Assembly: GCA_049323615.1 (NCBI GenBank)
Contig: JBMOPD010000105.1
Span: forward strand, 1-19,618
DNA from: JBMOPD01 sp049323615
GTDB taxonomy: Bacteria; Bacillota; Desulfotomaculia; Desulfotomaculales; Desulfocucumaceae
Length of the DNA stretch: 19,618 nt
Direction of reading: 5' to 3'
This document shows, piece by piece, positions 1 through 6,627 of this stretch. The notes under the pieces are model-generated. The model worked only from the letters and a program-made list of their open reading frames with translations, did not search any database and was not told the DNA's origin. Position 1 is the stretch's first letter, and every line of letters starts with the position of its first letter. Position numbers and translations under genes: made by a program.

Positions 1-90
1 CTCCATATCTTCAGATATCTCTATAATTAGCTATTATGCTGGGTTTTTCCTGCTTGCGATTTTTGATTTTTCCTGATTTTTTCAGAGTTC

Positions 91-1590
91 TTGAGTATTG
101 CAATGGAGTTTTGCAACACTCTCCTAGACGAAACTACCTACCAGTGGCTGCCGGGAACTAAAAAGCTGCCGGCTATGGAGCGCTGGAAAAAATCTTATTA
201 CGTGCTGGAAAAGCCCGTTGGGAACAAAATCCCCTGGACCTTAATCGTCGAGGAGCCCGTTGCGCCGTTCCAGAACTATTTATACCGTTTATATATTAAA
301 AGCCTTGCCATTATGGTGATTCTTGCCGTGTTGGCGTTATTAATGGCTGAATTTGTCAGCAGCAAGATGGTTATTCCGCTGTCAAAGCTGGCTAAAATCA
401 CTACCAATTTACCCCATAAACTGCTTGATCAGCAGACCGTTGATTGGCCCAGAAAATCTGTTCAGGAAATAGACGTCCTGGCCGGCAACTTCAAGCACAT
501 GGCGGGTACACTGAAGCAGTCTTTTTGCAACATAAATAGAGCCAACGAAACCCTTAAGCATTTGGCTTTCTACGACCCCCTCACCGGCCTTTACAACCGC
601 GCCTATTTTGAAGAAGAGATGTGCCGCCTCGATGGGACACGCAATACTCCGGTCAGCATAATTGTTTGTGACGTAGACGGCTTAAAGCTGGTCAATGACA
701 CCCTCGGGCACGATTCGGGAGACTCCCTGCTAATTGCCGCCGCGGGTGTTATCAAGGAATCCTTCCGGGAAGGAGACGCCATCGCCAGGATTGGGGGCGA
801 CGAGTTTGCGGTGCTGCTTCCAAATAGCGACGAAGCTGCTGCCGAAAAGGCCTGCCACAGGATCAGGGACGCCGTGGCGAGATATAACTCAACCAACCCG
901 GAACTGGCCATAAGCATGTCAATAGGATCTGCCACCAGTAAATCGGCTGATAACTTGAATGAGACATTCAAGGAAGCTGACAACAACATGTACCGGGAAA
1001 AGCTGCACCGTATCCAGAGCGCCCGCAGCGCCATGGTCCAAATACTCATGAAGGCGCTGGGGGCCAGGGACTTCATCACCGAAGGGCACGCTGACCGCCT
1101 GCAGGAACTGGTGGCGGGCCTGGCCAGGTCCGCCGGCCTGCCAGAACGCACTATAACCGACCTGCGCCTCCTGGCCCGGTTTCATGACATCGGCAAGGTG
1201 GGCATCCCGGACCGCATCCTTTTTAAAACCAGCCCTCTTACCCGTGAGGAATTTAAAGAAATGCAGCAGCACTGTGAGATCGGCTACCGCATAGCCCAGG
1301 CTGCACCCGACCTGATTCCCATTGCCGACTGGATCTACAAGCACCACGAATGGTGGAATGGACAGGGATATCCTCTTGGCCTGAAAGGGGAAGAAATTCC
1401 CGTGGAGTGCCGCATTCTCGCCATCGCCGACGCATACGACGCCATGACCAGCGAGCGCCCTTACCGGAAGGCCATGCCCCACGAAGAAGCTGTGGCTGAA
1501 ATTAAAAAATGCTCCGGAACCCAGTTTGACCCGCACCTGGTGGATACACTCGTGAAAATGCTTGAGAGCAGGAACCGCCAGGGTTCCTGA
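91..1590 (+). CDS. Membrane GGDEF + HD-GYP c-di-GMP turnover protein, apparently 5'-truncated
   Basis: The protein combines a diguanylate cyclase domain (makes c-di-GMP from GTP) and an HD-GYP phosphodiesterase domain (degrades c-di-GMP) behind a membrane anchor. About 65 N-terminal residues resemble only the tail of an extracytoplasmic sensor (Cache-like) domain. Then come one membrane helix (about 68-90), a HAMP-like linker (to about 142), GGDEF (about 155-310) and HD-GYP (about 312-497). The cyclase site reads RIGGDEF (235-239), with the metal-binding DVD near 194-196 and an RxxD inhibitory site (REGD) five residues upstream of GGDEF. The phosphodiesterase has HDIGKVGIPD and HHEWWNGQGYP. 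Both domains therefore look catalytically complete. The frame starts at TTG 91 (ATG at 103); neither has a convincing ribosome binding site, and an in-frame stop lies at 64-66. With one membrane helix and no full sensor domain, it is probably a 5' deletion remnant or has a frameshift near the window edge. Confidence 0.88.
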   Translation: MSIAMEFCNTLLDETTYQWLPGTKKLPAMERWKKSYYVLEKPVGNKIPWTLIVEEPVAPFQNYLYRLYIKSLAIMVILAVLALLMAEFVSSKMVIPLSKLAKITTNLPHKLLDQQTVDWPRKSVQEIDVLAGNFKHMAGTLKQSFCNINRANETLKHLAFYDPLTGLYNRAYFEEEMCRLDGTRNTPVSIIVCDVDGLKLVNDTLGHDSGDSLLIAAAGVIKESFREGDAIARIGGDEFAVLLPNSDEAAAEKACHRIRDAVARYNSTNPELAISMSIGSATSKSADNLNETFKEADNNMYREKLHRIQSARSAMVQILMKALGARDFITEGHADRLQELVAGLARSAGLPERTITDLRLLARFHDIGKVGIPDRILFKTSPLTREEFKEMQQHCEIGYRIAQAAPDLIPIADWIYKHHEWWNGQGYPLGLKGEEIPVECRILAIADAYDAMTSERPYRKAMPHEEAVAEIKKCSGTQFDPHLVDTLVKMLESRNRQGS

Positions 1591-1687
1591 GCGCCCCGCT
1601 ATTCCTGGCAAAGTACCTTGGCTACTCTGGTCTTCAACATTATTCTAATAACCTCACGCACTTGTTCAACCTCTATTTTACAGTTGG

Positions 1688-1708
1688 ACCTAACGGCGTT
1701 AGGTTTTT
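1688..1708 (+). terminator. Rho-independent terminator after the GGDEF/HD-GYP gene
   Basis: A 7-bp perfect stem, ACCTAAC (1688-1694) with GTTAGGT (1698-1704), closes a 3-nt loop and runs into a short T tract. It lies about 100 nt after the stop codon of the upstream gene and separates it from the riboswitch operon. The stem is short, so efficiency is uncertain. Confidence 0.6.
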
Positions 1709-1753
1709 CAAATAAATCGTTTTTCTACCGCTTCAAAAATTACTCGCATTTTA

Positions 1754-1767
1754 TGGAAAATTTTCCA
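1754..1767. repeat. 14-bp perfect palindrome upstream of the riboswitch
   Basis: TGGAAAA followed by its exact reverse complement TTTTCCA. It lies in the AT-rich stretch between the terminator at 1688-1708 and the riboswitch, where the promoter of the c-di-GMP operon must be. It could be an operator, but no regulator can be assigned. No clear -35/-10 pair was found here. Confidence 0.4.
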
Positions 1768-1826
1768 ATAGGGCAGGAATCTTGCCATAAAGTGTCGAAG
1801 GATATTTTTTTTAGGTTAGTAAACCT

Positions 1827-1916
1827 ATTCCGAAAAGGCAAACTTACCGAAAGGTAAGGGCGCAAAGCTACAGGGCCTGCGGGAAAAGAAAATGTCCATG
1901 GCAGCCAGCTACCGAA
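1827..1916 (+). promoter_or_regulatory. Cyclic-di-GMP-I (GEMM) riboswitch
   Basis: The segment matches the GEMM-I aptamer in order. It has the conserved GGCAAAC (1837-1843), then a 6-bp stem CTTACC/GGTAAG closed by a GAAA tetraloop (1843-1858), then GGGCGCAAAGC. The second arm follows (GGC-c-TGC near 1879-1885 pairing with GCAGCC near 1900-1905), and the aptamer ends in GCTACCGA. GEMM-I aptamers bind c-di-GMP. The 3' end runs straight into AAGGAGG (1915-1921) of the downstream HD-GYP gene and no terminator intervenes. Control is therefore probably translational. A 6-bp hairpin TAGGTT/AACCTA at 1812-1827 shares AACCT with a possible closing stem that would cover the ribosome binding site. Confidence 0.9.
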
Positions 1917-1928
1917 GGAGGTTAAATT

Positions 1929-2597
1929 TTGTTTTTTGAAAATTTTTGCCACCAGGGTTCAATAATGGTGGAGGACATAATGGTTACTCTAATAAGAAAA
2001 GATCAACTTTATACTTTGAAAGAAAAGTCCGGGATTAATTGCCGGGAAGTTAATGAGTTATTGCATAAGATTAAAGAATATCACAAAGGGATATACCAGC
2101 ACTCCCTTAATGTAGCCAAACTTTCTGCATTATTGGCCCGTCAGCTAAATTTGTCGGAAATTGAAATATATACCATAAGCATCGGAGCATTATTACATGA
2201 TATTGGTAAAATAAATTTACCCCCTTCTATTTTGAATAAACAGGGAAAACTAAATAAGAACGAATGGGAACTAATAAAAAAACACCCTCAACTAGGGGTA
2301 AATATTGTGTCCAGCTTTGATTGGGGAAAACAACTGGAACCAATGTTACTGCTACATCACGAGCGGCTTGACGGTAAAGGGTATTATGGTGTGTTACCAG
2401 GGAAAATACCCCTTCCCGCCCGGATAATTAGCCTAACCGATGCCTTTGACGCTATGATCTCTCCCAGGTCATACCAGGAACAGAGAAATTTTCAGGACTG
2501 CTGGATAGAAATAGAAAGGTGTAGCGGAACCCAATTTGACCCAGATTTGCTTCCTGGATTTAATTTTGTTATTACACGAAATAAGGCGAAATTATGA
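1929..2597 (+). CDS. Stand-alone HD-GYP c-di-GMP phosphodiesterase (GYY variant)
   Basis: A 222-residue soluble protein made almost entirely of an HD-GYP domain, a family that hydrolyses c-di-GMP to pGpG or GMP. Visible motifs: HSLNVAK (first metal His), LLHDIGKINLPPSIL (HD dyad), KKHP, HHERLDGKGYYG, then SLTDAFDAM and CSGTQFDP. The signature GYP is GYY here; all metal-binding His/Asp positions appear present. The start is TTG 1929: AAGGAGG at 1915-1921 is ideally spaced seven bases upstream, whereas ATG 1965 and ATG 1980 have weaker sites. It is the first gene of the riboswitch operon; the next gene starts 15 bases after its stop. The output is probably adjusted by c-di-GMP through the leader. 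Confidence 0.9.
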   Translation: MFFENFCHQGSIMVEDIMVTLIRKDQLYTLKEKSGINCREVNELLHKIKEYHKGIYQHSLNVAKLSALLARQLNLSEIEIYTISIGALLHDIGKINLPPSILNKQGKLNKNEWELIKKHPQLGVNIVSSFDWGKQLEPMLLLHHERLDGKGYYGVLPGKIPLPARIISLTDAFDAMISPRSYQEQRNFQDCWIEIERCSGTQFDPDLLPGFNFVITRNKAKL

Positions 2598-2612
2598 GAG
2601 GTGAAAGAATAA

Positions 2613-2972
2613 GTGGCTGCAAATGCTATGAAAAGAGAAAACAGCAGAACAGCAGATGTTTCTATCCGCTTATCAGAATTTGAAATCCCTCCAATGCAGG
2701 ATGTGTTACTGGTGGGCAAACGGGCTCCAATTGGCCCGGAGGCCGCCAGGAGGATGGTGGATGCCCTTTCACCGGAACAATATGAAATAATTCCTGTAGA
2801 AGAAGGTCCTTTTGAGGCAATGGTGGTTCGCAAATCATTGTTGAAACTAATTCCTGAGGAGAAACTCTTTCCCATTATCCTGGAAGAAGGATTAAAAATC
2901 TCCACCGAACACACTGTAATTAAAGCCCAGGTAAATGTAGTAATAACTGTTAATAAGGCAATTGACCTTTAA
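2613..2972 (+). CDS. Conserved-looking protein of unknown function between HD-GYP and CBS-GGDEF genes
   Basis: I do not recognise this 119-residue protein. It has no signal peptide, membrane helix or cysteine and is mixed alpha/beta in appearance, with several hydrophobic strands (DVLLVGKRAP, YEIIPVEEGPFEAMVV, VIKAQVNVVITV) alternating with charged helices. The start is GTG 2613, preceded by GAGAGGTG at 2596-2603; the stop of the HD-GYP gene overlaps this ribosome binding site, so translation is probably coupled. The following CBS-GGDEF gene starts 37 bases downstream. Position between two c-di-GMP enzymes suggests a partner or effector role, but that is inference from context only. Confidence 0.72.
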   Translation: MAANAMKRENSRTADVSIRLSEFEIPPMQDVLLVGKRAPIGPEAARRMVDALSPEQYEIIPVEEGPFEAMVVRKSLLKLIPEEKLFPIILEEGLKISTEHTVIKAQVNVVITVNKAIDL

Positions 2973-3009
2973 TGTAGGTAGAAAAACTTTAATGGGGGGT
3001 GAAAAAATA

Positions 3010-3876
3010 GTGTTAGAGTCAGTCGGCAACATTATGAACAAAGAGATACAGACAGTTACACCGTGGGTAAGCGTTTCTTCTGTAATAAATATTATGGAAC
3101 AGTATCGGATAAGTGGTTTACCGGTAATAGATAATGGACATTTAGTAGGAATTGTTACTTCCCGGGATGTTCGTAAAGCTCACCCTAACCGCCTGGTAGC
3201 CGACGCCATGACTCGAAATCCTATTGTAATCCACCCCAAAATTTCTCTCTGGGAAGCCAAGAAACTTTTAGAACAACACCAGATTGAACGGCTTATTGTA
3301 GTTGAAAATGACAGGGTAGTTGGTATTATCAACGATACTCAGATTTATGCTGAACTTGGGAAACATATCGATCCAATGACTGGACTTCCCAGAGCAGAAT
3401 ACTTCTATCAAAAGGCGGTTGAACTCCTACAAAACGATCAGGAAATAGCCCTCATATTTATAGACATTGATGATTTTGGCAAAGTTGACAAAGATTTTGG
3501 TCATGTCGTAGGAGACCAGATTTTACGGCAAGTATCGGAAATGCTAAGAAAAAGCGTACCCACCAGTGGTTACCTATGCCGGTATGCAGGTGACGAATTT
3601 GCCTTTGTGTGGCCCGCAACCCAATCAGAAGCTAGAGAACTGGCTAATTTGTTAGTGACCACAATTGCTCAAGAGGTATTTTCCCATGGTATCCATATCA
3701 GTGCATCGGCAGGAGTGGCAGGGGGCCGTCGTCTTAATATTAAACGTTGTCAAGGGGAAGAAAGTTGTACCGTAAATGCCTTGATTAATATGGCCAGCCT
3801 TGCTTCTACGAGAGCCAAGCGCGAAAAACGTCAAGTAGTAGTTGCGGAAAGCTTGCAATTTGTTGAGGTGTCTTAA
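3010..3876 (+). CDS. CBS-pair + GGDEF diguanylate cyclase-like protein
   Basis: A cytoplasmic protein of about 288 residues. Two CBS motifs occupy roughly the first 120 residues (VGNIMNKEIQTVTP ... SGLPVIDNGHLVGIVTSRDV; VADAMTRNPIVIHP ... ERLIVVENDRVVGIINDT). CBS pairs commonly bind adenine nucleotides and gate an attached enzyme. A GGDEF domain follows, starting at DPMTGLPRAEYF, with the metal site IFIDIDDFG and the active-site loop RYAGDEFAFVWP. The signature is AGDEF, a variant known to be active in some cyclases. The upstream RxxD inhibitory site is absent, so product inhibition through it is not expected. GTG 3010 is preferred over TTG 2962 because GGGGGGTG (2995-3002) lies seven bases before it; TTG 2962 overlaps the previous gene and lacks a site. 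It is the last gene of the riboswitch operon. Confidence 0.88.
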   Translation: MLESVGNIMNKEIQTVTPWVSVSSVINIMEQYRISGLPVIDNGHLVGIVTSRDVRKAHPNRLVADAMTRNPIVIHPKISLWEAKKLLEQHQIERLIVVENDRVVGIINDTQIYAELGKHIDPMTGLPRAEYFYQKAVELLQNDQEIALIFIDIDDFGKVDKDFGHVVGDQILRQVSEMLRKSVPTSGYLCRYAGDEFAFVWPATQSEARELANLLVTTIAQEVFSHGIHISASAGVAGGRRLNIKRCQGEESCTVNALINMASLASTRAKREKRQVVVAESLQFVEVS

Positions 3877-3911
3877 TTTATTAAGGTATTCTTAATCATG
3901 TGGAGCTGTAC

Positions 3912-4304
3912 TTAGGGCTTGATATACGCGTAACCTTCAGCTTGCTTTTTAACAATTTCAGTTATACCTGCCGAGACTACCGTGACATAAGACTGTATCA
4001 TGTTCTCATCTAAGGATTTCATCCTGAGAGAGTTTCGGCAAGCAACGAATTTTACACCTATTTTGGTTAAATTATTTATTTGTTCAAGTAAATCTCCACT
4101 TGCTATTCCGCAACTGTTCGCAGTTTCAGAGCCGGCTTTGATTTGGCATTTATTGGCATAGGCGGAGACTGCAGCACCGTTGGCTATAACCTCAACATCC
4201 ACATTCTCTTGTCCTGCGTCATTTAAAAAATTGATGATGTTTAAAAGTGTTCTTTGCCATCTTTCAGGTTCGTTTACATGGAAAAGAACTTTCATTTTGT
4301 CCAT
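3912..4304 (-). CDS. DsrE/DsrF-like (COG1416-type) small sulfur-related protein
   Basis: A 130-residue protein resembling DsrE-like proteins, whose better-known members carry sulfur on a conserved cysteine. It begins MDKMKVLFHVNEPERW and has a Rossmann-like beta/alpha pattern. The conserved block GVKFVACRNSLR carries Cys89, the expected position of the reactive cysteine; Cys53 and Cys65 are extra. The end, VVSAGITEIVKKQAEGYAYIKP, is typical of this subgroup. ATG 4304 is chosen because a G-rich AAAGGGGGC ribosome binding site lies just upstream and the longer frame adds residues overlapping the LysR gene. It is the last gene of a minus-strand unit behind the LysR regulator (38-base gap) and YeiH-like exporter, which suggests a role in sulfite or thiosulfate handling. 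Substrate unproven. Confidence 0.82.
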   Translation of the reverse strand: MDKMKVLFHVNEPERWQRTLLNIINFLNDAGQENVDVEVIANGAAVSAYANKCQIKAGSETANSCGIASGDLLEQINNLTKIGVKFVACRNSLRMKSLDENMIQSYVTVVSAGITEIVKKQAEGYAYIKP

Positions 4305-4342
4305 TAAAAAAGCCCCCTTTTTATTAGTTTGTTTGAAAGTTA

Positions 4343-5296
4343 TCATGCCCTTGCCAGGCCAGTAAAGTATTTCTTTTGAGAAAATTTTTCTACTGGATCT
4401 TCCTGAGAGCAAAAAGAAATTAGAAAAGATATGAATTCCTCCACCACAGAGGTTTGAAACTTATCTTTATTATAAATTATATAGAACTTGCGGCTCAAAG
4501 AAACATTTTTGATTTTGACCGGAGCGAGAATGCCCAGCTTTAACTCTTTTTGTACTGCCCACTTGGAAATAATTGTTGACCCAAACCCTGCTTCCACAGC
4601 TTCCTTTACTGCTTCTGTGCTTCCTAATTCCATCACCACATTTAAGGCAAATAGATTTACCCCTTCCTCCTTTAGTCTATCTTCGGTTATCTTCCTTGTG
4701 CCCGATCCTTGTTCTCTCAAAACCAGGGGTAATGCTACAAGTTCATCAATTAAGATAAGTTGCTGTTCAGCCAAAGGATGGTCGGTTGGAAGTACAACAA
4801 TTAGTTCGTCTTGCAGGAAGGGTTTTGCAATCAACCCAGGGTTATCTACGCGATTTTCCACAAGCCCTAAATCGATCTCTTGTTTTAAGACCAGATTAAC
4901 TATGTGATCCGTGTTGGTCACCTGCAGTAAAGCCCTTACCTGGGGGTGTTGTTTTTTAAAGGACCCCAGGATTTTTGGAATTACATATTCCCCCAAGGTA
5001 AAACTTGCCCCTATCAATAATGTTCCTTGTACACAGCCGGTGAGTCTGGAAATATTTTTTTCTGCTTCATCTAGTAATGACAAAATTTTATCTGTATATT
5101 CATACAAAATACGTCCGGCTTCTGTAATGGTTACCTGCTGCGTGTTACGATCAAACAATCTTGTACCCAAATGTTCCTCTAAAGATTTGATATGCATACT
5201 GACTGCCGGCTGAGAAATAAAAAGAGTTTGTGCAGCCCCAGAAAAACTATTTTTATCAGCAACTGTTTTAAAAATATGTAATTGGTATAAATTCAC
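4343..5296 (-). CDS. LysR-family transcriptional regulator (CysL/YeiE-like)
   Basis: A DNA-binding regulator of about 317 residues, full length for the family. The N-terminal winged helix-turn-helix (about 1-60) reads LHIFKTVADKNSFSGAAQTLFISQPAVSMHIKSLEEHLGTRLFDR, which is canonical LysR. The rest is the two-lobed effector-binding domain (LLIGASFTLGEYVIPKILGSF ... LPLVLREQGSGTRKITEDRL). That last segment resembles CysL/CbbR/YeiE-type members, which are often tied to sulfur or inorganic-anion metabolism. GTG 5296 sits eight bases from AAGGAGG (about 5305-5311); TTG 5299 is one codon earlier and possible. It starts about 12 bases after the stop of the yeiH-like gene, so the two are cotranscribed. 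It probably controls this operon, with a candidate site at 6432-6456. Effector unknown. Confidence 0.9.
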   Translation of the reverse strand: MNLYQLHIFKTVADKNSFSGAAQTLFISQPAVSMHIKSLEEHLGTRLFDRNTQQVTITEAGRILYEYTDKILSLLDEAEKNISRLTGCVQGTLLIGASFTLGEYVIPKILGSFKKQHPQVRALLQVTNTDHIVNLVLKQEIDLGLVENRVDNPGLIAKPFLQDELIVVLPTDHPLAEQQLILIDELVALPLVLREQGSGTRKITEDRLKEEGVNLFALNVVMELGSTEAVKEAVEAGFGSTIISKWAVQKELKLGILAPVKIKNVSLSRKFYIIYNKDKFQTSVVEEFISFLISFCSQEDPVEKFSQKKYFTGLARA

Positions 5297-5308
5297 CAAT
5301 ATGCCTCC

Positions 5309-6352
5309 TTAAAAATCTATAATGTGAATGGCTAATAGACCTGTAATTGAAATAATTAAGGAGCCAATTACTCCGATAACTAGCGACTTTAATCCCATAC
5401 GCTTAAACATTACCAAATCTACACTAAGACCCATGCCGGCCATGGCCACCGTCAAAAGAAGGCTGCTGGCTTGCATCATTATAGAAGCAAGATCTTCAGG
5501 TATTAAACCAACGGTATTAAGGCAACTTAGGCCGAAAAAGCCGAAAATAAACCAAGGAATTGTCATGCCCCGCCATCCAGTAGTTTGTTCGTTCTCTTTA
5601 TCATTTAAGTTAAACCAAAGATTGATTACCAGAGCTACGGGAATTAACAGGGCCACCCGGCCAAGTTTGGTTACAACAGCCATATCAACTGCGGTGCTAC
5701 CTGCCGGTTGTGCTGCTGCTACTACATGCGCTACTTCATGTAAGGTTGATCCTGCAAAGATACCGTATTCGTATAAATTAAACCCCAAAAAAGGTTGTAG
5801 CAAAATGTATAAAATACTGCCGACGGTTCCCAAAACGGCAACAGTTGCTACTGATACCACCGTTTCATCTTCATTCGAATTAATTGTTGGCGCGATGGCG
5901 GCAATGGCAGCAGCACCACAGATTCCCGTCCCTACTGCTGTTAATAGTGAGAGTTTTTTCTCTACGGCAAATACTTTGCCCAAATAACAAATAATACCAA
6001 TAGCCAGGATAATAATTGAAGCATCTAGAAAAATGATTCTGGGGCCCGCAGCAAAGATTGCATCCAGGTTGAGGCGAACACCCATTAAAATAATACCATA
6101 CCGTAAGAGTTTCTTGCTTGCGAAACTTATACCTGTACCGGCATACTCTGGGATTCCCATCAGTGTCCGCCAGGCTATCCCAACTAAAATAGCAATAACT
6201 AATGGGCCGGGTATGGATAAAAGAGGTATATTCACGATGTTATAGGCAAGTACCCCCACAACTGTAGCTAGAACAAGCCCTTGGAGGCTACCGTAAACAA
6301 GAGTTTTACGTTGGAAGGTGTTAAAAAGAGTTTTGCTTTGCGTAACTTTCAT
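5309..6352 (-). CDS. YeiH/UPF0324 family membrane protein (putative sulfate exporter, PSE family)
   Basis: A 347-residue integral membrane protein with about ten hydrophobic segments. It matches the YeiH/UPF0324 family, called PSE (putative sulfate exporter) in transporter classification; transport function is inferred in most members. Family-typical blocks are GPLVIAILVGIAWRTLMG, LLRYGIILMGVRLNLDAI, VGTGICGAAAIAAIAPTI, and GIFAGSTLHEVAHVVAAA with its conserved His/Glu. It starts at ATG 6352 with GGGGAG eight bases upstream. It is the first gene of a minus-strand unit followed by LysR and DsrE-like genes. In other bacteria yeiH-like genes are also often next to LysR regulators, and YeiE has been linked to sulfite stress. 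Together with the DsrE-like protein this points to export or detoxification of a sulfur oxyanion, which is inference. Confidence 0.9.
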   Translation of the reverse strand: MKVTQSKTLFNTFQRKTLVYGSLQGLVLATVVGVLAYNIVNIPLLSIPGPLVIAILVGIAWRTLMGIPEYAGTGISFASKKLLRYGIILMGVRLNLDAIFAAGPRIIFLDASIIILAIGIICYLGKVFAVEKKLSLLTAVGTGICGAAAIAAIAPTINSNEDETVVSVATVAVLGTVGSILYILLQPFLGFNLYEYGIFAGSTLHEVAHVVAAAQPAGSTAVDMAVVTKLGRVALLIPVALVINLWFNLNDKENEQTTGWRGMTIPWFIFGFFGLSCLNTVGLIPEDLASIMMQASSLLLTVAMAGMGLSVDLVMFKRMGLKSLVIGVIGSLIISITGLLAIHIIDF

Positions 6353-6431
6353 CTCAAATTCTCCCCTCGACAGAATTTAACAATGAAAAGTTTACCGCGA
6401 AAATGGGTGCGAGGGGAAATACCTATTGATA

Positions 6432-6456
6432 ATAAGCATTATAATGGGATACTTAT
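6432..6456 (-). promoter_or_regulatory. Candidate promoter -10 inside a LysR-type inverted repeat upstream of the yeiH-like gene
   Basis: On the minus strand a perfect TATAAT (plus positions 6438-6443) lies about 85 bases before the yeiH-like start codon. It is enclosed by the inverted repeat ATAAG (6432-6436) and CTTAT (6452-6456) with 15 bases between. ATAAG/CTTAT dyads are typical LysR half sites. No good -35 was found (nearest is TTACCT-like), consistent with an activator-dependent or weak promoter. The rest of 6353-6627 holds no gene I can support. Confidence 0.4.
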
Positions 6457-6627
6457 ATAGGTAAGCGGTTGGCACAGGACCGGGGAGCAGTCTACAAAGA
6501 TTACTAAAAATATGCAGGGCGCGATGAATTGCCCCGTCACCGGTTCTACCGTGATTGTTATTTGCAAGGGACAGGATCGCATCACGGGAAGCAGTTAAGT
6601 TTTACTTTGTTGTCTCCCGCACAAGAA

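Noticed and set aside
1618..1857. 79-codon + strand ORF after the GGDEF/HD-GYP gene
   Set aside because: It runs through the terminator, the palindrome and the riboswitch aptamer, has no ribosome binding site and gives no protein-like sequence.
3872..3896. AT-only hairpins CTTAAT/ATTAAG after the CBS-GGDEF gene as a terminator
   Set aside because: The stems are six AT-rich pairs with no following T run; too weak to call, although convergent genes make some terminator here plausible.
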